Shown: positions 34,722-40,555 of the stretch, piece by piece
Layout: the number at the start of each line of letters is the position of its first letter
Position numbering within the stretch: position 1 is the stretch's first letter
NCBI GenBank assembly: GCA_023248215.1
Contig: JAHFEW010000038.1
Span: forward strand, 1-40,555
Direction: 5' to 3'
Source of the DNA: Nitrospira sp.
GTDB lineage: Bacteria > Nitrospirota > Nitrospiria > Nitrospirales > Nitrospiraceae
DNA: 40,555 nucleotides
Position numbers and translations under genes: made by a program
The notes under the pieces: model-generated
Databases searched by the model: none
Told to the model about the DNA's origin: nothing
The model's input: only the letters and a program-made list of their open reading frames with translations

Positions 34722-36422
34722 CTATTTTGGGGCGACGATGACCTCCACCATATACGCGTCGCTGATCGTGGTGAGGTCGGCCTCCAGCCCGCGAGGATTT
34801 CCGACTCGACCCTCAGGGTCGTAGATAAAGCATAGCAGGGTGTTTCCGTTCGGTCGTGCAGCATAATGGGCTACGTCTGCCTTCACCTGCTCGGCGAGGT
34901 CCTTCGTGGTCAACCCCGAACGGGTCTGTTTGACGACGACGACCGTCCTGTCCCAGTCGAGAAGGTAGCTGGTCCGTGGAGCGCCGCTTGCATAGCTCGG
35001 AGTCCACTCTTCCGTCCCGACCTCATCGAATTGCAGTCGCAGGAGCGCGTAGAACAGGTCCTGCAGGTCGTATTCGTCGGTGATTTCCAGCGTCGGGCGG
35101 TACTCTTTTCGCAAACGGAGCTGGCGGGCTACCAGGTGGAAACGTGCGCAGATTCTCCGGAGCATGTCGAGTGTTCCGTTCTCCGCCTGGCTACTCTCCA
35201 TGCTCGACTTCTGGGGGGCCTCGAGCGCCGGAGGGGCAGCCGAAAATTCCATGGCAGGTGCCACGGACTCTGTCGGCTTGGGGCCAGGGGCAGAAGGTCT
35301 AGGTGGCTGAATGGATAGCACTTCGGTTGGGACTTCGGGAACAACGGTTACTCTGTCGTGCGGCGGCTTTTCTATCAAAGCATTGGCTGTGGTTTCAATC
35401 GGCGCAGGGGACAGGGGGGTGTCCGTAGTCGAGGTGGATGGCAGGGTGTCTGCTGGTTCTGAGCCCCTGCGTAATGACAAGGGAGGCCCTGTCGGCGCAA
35501 CCGACGCACCCGCAGGATGTTGAGTCGTCTGTGGGACAGGGGGAATGGCTCCCTGCGGAATCACTGTCCGGAGCGATGCTGTTGTCGGAATCGCCGCTGT
35601 GGTCGAATGCTGTTCCGGTGGACTCGACGAGTCTGTGGTGCTTGCTGGGGCCGGTGGGGCAGGAGTTGTGGGGCCCGGAGCCGGCACGGCTAAGGTGGGC
35701 TTGCTCTCGTCAACAGGAATCGAGGCAGGTCCAGTCTGCGTGGTGTCAGGTTGGGGCGACGACGATGGATGGGGCTGGCGAGGCATCGATATTTCGCGAA
35801 CCGGTTGCGGTGAAGACGCCGGATCCGTAGAGATAGGCACTGGATTGACCGTGACCGGTGGGGTCATGACTATCGGCGTGATGGCTTGTGCCGGCGGGCT
35901 GAGGTTGGTCGTCATCGCAACCGAGATCGTCATTGGAGCGCTGGTCATGGTCACGGCGGCGATGGGGGGGGTACTCAGGGCGCCGGGTGCAGGGATTGAC
36001 TCGGAAGGAAGGCGTGGGGGCACTGCCGTCAACGTAGGTCGTTCGGTTGCTGCCGGCGGAGGTGCCACTGGTGAGGCCGGTTTGAGACCCAAGAGCTCTG
36101 CCTTCTGATTCTCCAGCGTGGCGATCAATTCCTTCACGAGTCCAGTGCTCTGTGCGGACTCCGTACGACTGCCGACTCGTAGCTTGTGATTCTTGTGCGT
36201 CTGATACTCCGGCGATTTTTCGCCGAAGAGCCGCCGAATCGTTTCGCGAAAGGAAAGTTCGGTTCTGGCGCGGACCGCTTCACGATAGGGAAAGCCATCC
36301 CGGCTGAGGTCGTCGATTTGCGTGCTCAAGTCACGCAATTTCGCGATGCCGCGGGTGAGTTCTTCTGCGGCGTTTGGTTTTGTCCGGCTGCGCTGCGGTT
36401 CGCTTGGTTTTGCTCGTGCCAT
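34722..36422 (-). CDS. Proline-rich protein with degenerate PD-(D/E)XK domain
   Basis: 566 residues. A helical N-terminal domain (1-115, with DGFPYREAVRARTELSFRE) is followed by a Pro/Thr/Ser/Ala-rich linker (about 116-410) and a C-terminal domain (about 419-566) of the DpnII/MboI-like PD-(D/E)XK nuclease family (TDEYDLQDLFYALLRLQFD, EEWTPSYA, CFIYDPEGRVGNPRGLE). Active homologues keep DFLL then EVK; here the Asp is Ser (S485) and the Glu is Val (V496), with only K498 left. It is probably inactive as a nuclease. A binding or scaffold role is possible. Confidence 0.8.
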   Translation of the reverse strand: MARAKPSEPQRSRTKPNAAEELTRGIAKLRDLSTQIDDLSRDGFPYREAVRARTELSFRETIRRLFGEKSPEYQTHKNHKLRVGSRTESAQSTGLVKELIATLENQKAELLGLKPASPVAPPPAATERPTLTAVPPRLPSESIPAPGALSTPPIAAVTMTSAPMTISVAMTTNLSPPAQAITPIVMTPPVTVNPVPISTDPASSPQPVREISMPRQPHPSSSPQPDTTQTGPASIPVDESKPTLAVPAPGPTTPAPPAPASTTDSSSPPEQHSTTAAIPTTASLRTVIPQGAIPPVPQTTQHPAGASVAPTGPPLSLRRGSEPADTLPSTSTTDTPLSPAPIETTANALIEKPPHDRVTVVPEVPTEVLSIQPPRPSAPGPKPTESVAPAMEFSAAPPALEAPQKSSMESSQAENGTLDMLRRICARFHLVARQLRLRKEYRPTLEITDEYDLQDLFYALLRLQFDEVGTEEWTPSYASGAPRTSYLLDWDRTVVVVKQTRSGLTTKDLAEQVKADVAHYAARPNGNTLLCFIYDPEGRVGNPRGLEADLTTISDAYMVEVIVAPK

Positions 36423-36526
36423 AGTAACGCGCCTCTATTGAGAACAGTCTATCGAAGGAGTGCCTGATAAGAATCCAGTGTCGCCCGTCCGTCGTTCTTC
36501 GGCGAGGAACGTGGTGACGACTGGCG

Positions 36527-37021
36527 TTAGTCAAACCACTCGACATCACCCTTTCCCGACGGCGCCGTTTTCTTGGGATTTGCGGTGGCGGGTGGGCCGG
36601 CCAGGACTTGTCGCACCAGGATCAGCAGCGCATCGGTGGTAAAGGGTTTCCTCAGAAACGGCAATCCGTCTCGGAGGAGGCCACGGTTGCGCAACTCAGG
36701 ACCGGGACTGCTGGACATGAGAATGATGCGGATGTCTCGCTTTCCTTCCAGCAGGCGCTCGACCATCTCGAGCCCATTCACGCGAGGATAGGGATTTTTG
36801 TCGACGGACAGTTGGAATCCAGGCGGTGGCAGGAAGATGTCGGCTAGGATGAGATGCACGGGGTTGGGGTATTCCGCATAGAGTCTGAGAGCTTCGGAGC
36901 TTCCCGGGGCTTGGAGCACGGTATAGCCGGCCTCCTGCAGCGGTTTCGCGCTCAGTAGAAGGGTTGAGGGGTCGTCGTCGACAATCAAAATGGTCGAGGG
37001 CTGTATCAAGTCAGTGGTCAT
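36527..37021 (-). CDS. Single-domain response regulator with loop insertion
   Basis: 164 residues, receiver only. Acidic pocket DDD15-17, phospho-acceptor D61 (LILADIFLP) and K near FLRKPF. Between D61 and the next helix there is an insertion of about 14 residues (GFQLSVDKNPYPR) that normal receivers lack; this loop sits beside the active site. The C-terminus is an unstructured tail. No output domain, so it may act by protein contact, or as a phosphate sink. A weak functional link to the hybrid kinase operon is possible; no kinase is adjacent. Confidence 0.88.
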   Translation of the reverse strand: MTTDLIQPSTILIVDDDPSTLLLSAKPLQEAGYTVLQAPGSSEALRLYAEYPNPVHLILADIFLPPPGFQLSVDKNPYPRVNGLEMVERLLEGKRDIRIILMSSSPGPELRNRGLLRDGLPFLRKPFTTDALLILVRQVLAGPPATANPKKTAPSGKGDVEWFD

Positions 37022-37091
37022 GGTGGACTCCTCTAGGGCGTCTCCTGTGTCCCTCGGTATTTACGGCGGTCGGCGCCTGAGAGACACGGCA

Positions 37092-37940
37092 TTAGAACGG
37101 ATGGGGTTGCTCCTTGAGCCGTTCGTACTCCCGCTGTTCGCAGCTGCCTTGTTTTGCTCGTAGGGATTCAGGGACGTCCGCGAAGCGCAAGGCGCAATAA
37201 CGCTGGGCCTGTCGGCGTCGGTCGAGGTCCTGCTGTTCTTCCAGCTGCTGAAGGCGTGCTGTGAGATCGATGGCTGGAAGATCTTTGCCCGCCGGTTTGT
37301 CCTGACGAGGCGTCATCGACGGGTCGTCGCTGGAACGTGGGTGCGGGCCGTTCAATCGCCAATGTGTCAGTACATCGTCCTGATTGAACACAATGGTTAA
37401 GCCGAATTGGGAGTAATCCCAAATCAGTTCGCCCCTGTCCGGATGCGCCCAGATGGAACGAGGCAGTCCGTACCGGTTCCACACTTCATCGCGCAGCATC
37501 CCTACGCGCGGCGTCAGATTTCGGATCGCCGTGATCTGCGCAAGAATTGGGGAAATGTCCGTCTGCCTGCCGGGGGTTGTGTGTTTTGTGAGGGATTCCA
37601 GCGCGGCGCGAGGGGCGCGCAATAATCGCCACACCGTGACCAGTCCTGAAGCACAGTCGGAGGGGTGCGGGTCTTCGAAGACCATTTGTGTATCCAGCGG
37701 AAACCCTCCGATTTCCTGGGCGCGTGTGAAGTTCTTGACCTCCTGGATGGCGGCCACATAAGCACGTTGACGCCCCTCTTCGACGTTCGGCGCGCAGGAG
37801 GATCGTCCGGTGAAGAATACATCGTCGCCAAAATGGAACAAGGCTTGCTCCGTCCAAAAAGGACGATTCTCAGCAGCCCTTACCATCGAGGTCGTGAGGA
37901 GACCTAGGCTGAGAAGCGCGGTCACAATGCGATGGACCAT
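37092..37940 (-). CDS. Exported protein of unknown function
   Basis: About 282 residues from ATG 37940, chosen because a signal peptide (VTALLSLGLLTTSMVRAAE) begins there; no strong ribosome site is present and the frame is open to 38033. Mature part contains FFTGRSSCAPNVEEGRQRAY, then an alpha-helical segment, then WDYSQFGLTIVFNQDDVLTHW and a charged Gln/Arg-rich helical tail (about 225-250). Five cysteines could form disulfides. I do not recognise the family. Confidence 0.7.
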   Translation of the reverse strand: MVHRIVTALLSLGLLTTSMVRAAENRPFWTEQALFHFGDDVFFTGRSSCAPNVEEGRQRAYVAAIQEVKNFTRAQEIGGFPLDTQMVFEDPHPSDCASGLVTVWRLLRAPRAALESLTKHTTPGRQTDISPILAQITAIRNLTPRVGMLRDEVWNRYGLPRSIWAHPDRGELIWDYSQFGLTIVFNQDDVLTHWRLNGPHPRSSDDPSMTPRQDKPAGKDLPAIDLTARLQQLEEQQDLDRRRQAQRYCALRFADVPESLRAKQGSCEQREYERLKEQPHPF

Positions 37941-38157
37941 ACGCGTGCGAGATGAACAGACGTTATGTGGCGGCACCCCTGCAGTATAACGCGTGGGTCG
38001 ATTAAATCGACAAAAGAGCAATTTCGCGCTCAACCGCCGATAATGTGGAGAACAAGAGGCCCTGTCAGAGAGTCCGTGGGAGGATCATCAGCTCGCGGGT
38101 TCTCGAAGCTTCAGAATAAAAACGGTTAGCAGGTCTTAGCACATAAGATACGAACCA

Positions 38158-38394
38158 GCAGGATGCTCAAAAAAGCCGATCAGCAGGGCCGCAGCGAGGT
38201 GTTCGATGCGAGGGGTAAAGAGCGTCACGTTTGCGCGCGCCGGTGAGGCGGTGAACCGGCGGTTTCCCGACCCGAGGCATCACGTTCCTCCCCTCCGACT
38301 CCGAGCCTGCCGTGACAGGTTCTTCTCCCATGGGGGTACGTTGAGGGTCTGAACGAAGCGAGAAAGCTGCTGACGGACTTGTTCAGCATCCTGT
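38158..38394 (-). repeat. Dispersed palindromic repeat, copy C (long form)
   Basis: About 237 bp and aligned end to end with copy A on the opposite strand: the identical 19-mer at 38216-38234, the hairpin CGCCGG...CCGGCG, and both terminal repeats. By eye identity is roughly 80-85%. Read on the minus strand its first base follows directly, or overlaps by one, the TAA stop of the lipoprotein gene. It and a 124-bp remainder (38034-38157) fill the gap before the exported protein gene. Confidence 0.85.
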
Positions 38395-39083
38395 TAGTAG
38401 TTCGTGGATGTGTTTGAGCTTTGGCTGCTGGAGGCAGCGGGCGTGGCCTGGGGCCTGGGAAGACTCACTTCACTGGTCATGAGGCCGGATCCTGGAGGAC
38501 AGATATTTTCCGGCGCGATGGCCCCAGGGTTGCGCATGCCCCAGGCTGTCGCAAGGGCATGGCAGGTGAGGAGACTGATGCCTTCTTCGATATTGCTGAA
38601 TCGCTCGGTCGACTGAGCCCTTCCGCTCCATTCAATTTCGCCGGTATTGACGTCGACGGCCCGGAGAGCGACCGTGGCCGAATAGACCCTTTGACTGCGG
38701 GGAAAGCCAGCACTCCAGTCCAAAGCCTCCCAGGATCCTATTTCGGCATTGCTGAAGACCACCAGCCGAGCACCCACAAGTTTAGCCATTCGCAACACGT
38801 CTGTTTCAATATACTGATATCCCGTGAGGCTCACCTTTTGATCCGCTGCGGCCTGCAGCACTTTGGTTTGGTCGACGACGAGAATCCCCTTCTTCAGCAA
38901 CCAGGTGCTGGCGCTCTGGATCGTATCAGGGCGTCCACCCCAGACAACTGCCCGGGTGTAGGGAGATGGTAGTTTTGAATGGAAGCCATCCGTCGTCGGG
39001 GTTTCCACAAACGCGTATCCCCGGCAACCAGCTGTTGCCAGCAGGAGTGCACACACAACCATGAGCAGATTCACCGATTTCAT
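38394..39083 (-). CDS. CsgG/LpoB-like lipoprotein
   Basis: 229 residues. Signal with lipobox TAGC near residue 19. The mature domain has VVDQTKVLQAAADQ, then GARLVVFSNAEI, then ALRAVDVNTGEIEWSGRA, a strand-helix order typical of the CsgG/LpoB-like fold in which a lipoprotein binds peptidoglycan or an envelope partner. C-terminal Ser/Thr-rich tail. Assignment to the fold is tentative. The stop codon touches repeat copy C. Confidence 0.75.
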   Translation of the reverse strand: MKSVNLLMVVCALLLATAGCRGYAFVETPTTDGFHSKLPSPYTRAVVWGGRPDTIQSASTWLLKKGILVVDQTKVLQAAADQKVSLTGYQYIETDVLRMAKLVGARLVVFSNAEIGSWEALDWSAGFPRSQRVYSATVALRAVDVNTGEIEWSGRAQSTERFSNIEEGISLLTCHALATAWGMRNPGAIAPENICPPGSGLMTSEVSLPRPQATPAASSSQSSNTSTNY

Positions 39084-39155
39084 GTGTCTCTTAGCTATAG
39101 GGTTTGCCGAGAGCCGTCAACGTGAAACTTTTTTTCATCAAAGACAAGCAGGGGT

Positions 39156-39392
39156 TTGCGTAGGATGGCGTGTTTGCTAATGGGCGACATTATACATGAA
39201 CGATTCTACACAGGTCTGCCGTATTCGTCGAGGCGATTAGGTGAAGTGGCGAAACGGGCACCACTTCATGGCAGAGACGGCAGGCACTTTCTATCGTCAT
39301 GCGAGCGACCTGGTCAGACCTTACCGACCGACCTCGCCGGTCGCATCGAGGTCCTGCGCGAATGGAAAGAAGAGTTGTGCGAAGAGCGCTGA
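39156..39392 (+). pseudogene. Possible frameshifted gene remnant
   Basis: Within the 379-bp gap 39084-39462. One frame gives FMAETAGTFYRHASDLVR before about 39315, and another gives TLPTDLAGRIEVLREWKEEL after it. Joined by a single indel these would read as one plausible helical protein end. Neither half has a recognisable family or ribosome site, so this is weak. Confidence 0.25.
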
Positions 39393-39462
39393 CATGAAGC
39401 CGATCGTAAAAGGCGCCCGAGAGGACGGCGGCCTACTGGTGGCTAGTAGAACCGCCGCAGAC

Positions 39463-39594
39463 TCACAGAATCTCGACCTGGGGAAAGGCGTTCTGATCAC
39501 TTGTCTGTTGTGGCCGGTCAGCCATGACCATGAGCTGAATGGCGATAAATGGGACAAGCGCATAACCGAGCAGGATCAAGGGGAACTCAATCAT
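39463..39594 (-). CDS. 43-residue single-pass membrane protein
   Basis: ATG 39594 follows AAAGGAG at eight bases, the best ribosome site in this gene-poor end. Begins with IEFPLILLGYALVPFIAIQL, a membrane helix, then a short polar tail (MADRPQQTSDQNAFPQVEIL). Too short for a family call. Could be a small subunit of a membrane complex or a regulator; the neighbours do not help. Confidence 0.5.
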   Translation of the reverse strand: MIEFPLILLGYALVPFIAIQLMVMADRPQQTSDQNAFPQVEIL

Positions 39595-40246
39595 GACATA
39601 GACTCCTTTGTTAGGTGGAGTGTCCCAAGGCAAGCGCGGTACCGCCATGCCGTCAACGGATAACATGTTGATTCTCAGCGGGGGCGGAGCGTCCGCATGA
39701 AAGCCGTACAGCGCATGGCGAGGACCGATGTAAGGAACTGTGCAATCAGAACATTTTGCGTTGAGCCAGAAGGCCTAAGGGTGGTCGCGCAGAATGAAGG
39801 AGGGAGTGCTTAGGAAAGACACCGACCCCGGGAGGAGATTGTGCAGCCCGATTTGTCGGCACTGACTCGACATGACAGATACCTGGTGCGGCAAGCAGGT
39901 ATGCCAATGAGTAGACCAGTGCATGCCTCATCAGCTATCTGGAGTGCCGTACGGAAGGGTCTCGCGCACCGGTAATTCACCATCCATCGCGTCAGTAATA
40001 GTCTAAACCTAGTTGAACACAATACACATCTGCAGCTATCTGCGCACTCACGGATTCATAAGTAGGACAACCGTGACATGGACCAATTCAGTGCAGCCGC
40101 CAAACGCGGGTCTGTACTCCAGACCACGGGGAAGCCAGCAATACTGAACCCGAGGGGAGTGGATGAGCGGCCTGGCGCTCGTTCAGCGCGGAAGCGCATG
40201 GTGGATGTTCGGGTCCTATCAGGCAGGTTGAAACGTGTGAAAAGTT
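39595..40246. other. 652-bp stretch without supported genes
   Basis: All open frames here are under 75 codons, lack ribosome sites and look random. No repeat copy, hairpin terminator or RNA gene is visible. It ends at the tRNA-Arg fragment, and may be worn-down DNA next to an integration site. Confidence 0.5.
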
Positions 40247-40291
40247 TGGTGCCCCCGGCCTGAATTGAACAGGCGACCTTCGGTTTAGGAA
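40247..40291 (-). pseudogene. 3' fragment of tRNA-Arg (CCT), likely att site
   Basis: Read on the minus strand: anticodon loop with CCT (40289-40287), 3' half of the anticodon stem, T arm GCCTG-TTCAATT-CAGGC, acceptor strand CGGGGGC, A and CCA. The 5' half is absent: the sequence before the loop does not pair with the anticodon stem. Tyrosine recombinases often cross over in the anticodon loop and leave just such a fragment. The chromosome would lie to the left and the element to the right. Confidence 0.7.
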
Positions 40292-40555
40292 TCAGGACAG
40301 GACAGTTTCTAAAACGCTCGGTGTTACAAATGGTTTCCCCGTTTTAACTGTAGAAACAAAGACATGGGCGATTTCTAGGGAATCGATAGATTCGAGAAGA
40401 ATTAATAGCTTCCGGATATTTTTAGCACAAATTTTATATGGACCCAGCCTCCGGTACAACGGCGGGTCATACGCGATGAACCACCATGCAGGGCTGCGTT
40501 TATATATCCGGCCTCTCGATGGACAACCGATGTGTCCGGGCCTTGATGAAATACG
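40292..40555 (-). CDS. Possible partial ORF at the right edge
   Basis: Minus-strand frame open for 87 codons from the window edge to TGA at 40292-40294, directly touching the tRNA fragment. No start is in the window. A piece reading RGRIYKRSPAWWFIAY vaguely recalls the arm-binding segment of tyrosine integrases, but the following residues do not fit and a frame this long can arise by chance. The stretch 40300-40440 is AT-rich. Confidence 0.25.
   Translation of the reverse strand, partial: RISSRPGHIGCPSRGRIYKRSPAWWFIAYDPPLYRRLGPYKICAKNIRKLLILLESIDSLEIAHVFVSTVKTGKPFVTPSVLETVLS

Noticed and set aside
35218-36108. Plus-strand Gly/Val-rich open frames
   Set aside because: Mirror image of the Pro/Thr-rich linker of the minus-strand protein, which continues in frame to recognisable domains.

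Overview
The window looks like chromosomal DNA of a Nitrospira-type bacterium (Nitrospirota). This is inferred from overall protein character: many lipoproteins and exported c-type cytochromes, abundant response regulators, a squalene/phytoene synthase, an RpoS-like sigma factor, DUF72 and DUF4160/DUF2442 genes, and a GC-rich (about 60%) composition. No 16S or other definitive marker is present, so the genus is a judgement and not a proof. Genes are dense and mostly in short operons on both strands.

Region by region. 1-3948 (minus): a three-gene operon of a large exported diheme c-type cytochrome (RoxA/MauG-like) followed by two lipoproteins, the last cut by the window edge. A 527-bp AT-richer leader upstream carries tandem palindromic operator-like sites. 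4476-8356 (minus): a four-gene signalling operon (response regulator with a Cys4 tail, REC-GGDEF diguanylate cyclase, soluble hybrid kinase with two receivers, HPt protein). 8519-12060: yqeY, small lipoprotein, MFS transporter, two unknown proteins. 12067-13620 (minus): htpX-gpx stress pair. 13873-15381 (plus): cupredoxin and a squalene/phytoene synthase whose conserved N-terminus is only reached through an ACG start. 15381-15618: first copy of a dispersed palindromic repeat. 15755-18473: DUF6159-like membrane protein, a DUF2934-like remnant, a DUF2442/DUF4160 pair and an AbiV-like gene (a small defence-type islet). 18543-20040 (minus): four-gene redox operon with two iron-sulfur proteins. 20208-25176 (plus): ald, tRNA-Pro(CGG), acylphosphatase, sigma factor, apt, DksA/TraR, queC. 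25299-27729: small membrane protein plus cytochrome c lipoprotein, SPFH lipoprotein, exported unknown. 27837-28641: DUF72 pseudogene with an internal deletion. 28822-33883 (plus): malQ, then an NtrB-like kinase and NtrC-like regulator separated by the second repeat copy. 33893-37940 (minus): lipoprotein, Lrp-type RAM protein, a long proline-rich protein ending in a catalytically degenerate PD-(D/E)XK domain, a single-domain receiver and an exported protein. 38158-39083: third repeat copy and a CsgG-like lipoprotein. 39084-40555: gene-poor; one tiny membrane protein, a probable decayed gene, and a 3' fragment of a tRNA-Arg(CCT) gene that looks like the edge (att site) of an integrated element continuing to the right.

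Functionally the window combines periplasmic electron transfer (cytochromes, cupredoxin, ferredoxins), envelope stress (HtpX, glutathione peroxidase, SPFH), and signal transduction (c-di-GMP, phosphorelay, sigma-54 activation, stringent-response-type DksA, RpoS-like sigma). The most unusual points are the repeat family that abuts stop codons in all three copies, the ACG start, the degenerate nuclease domain, the tRNA fragment, and the tandem palindromes before the cytochrome operon.
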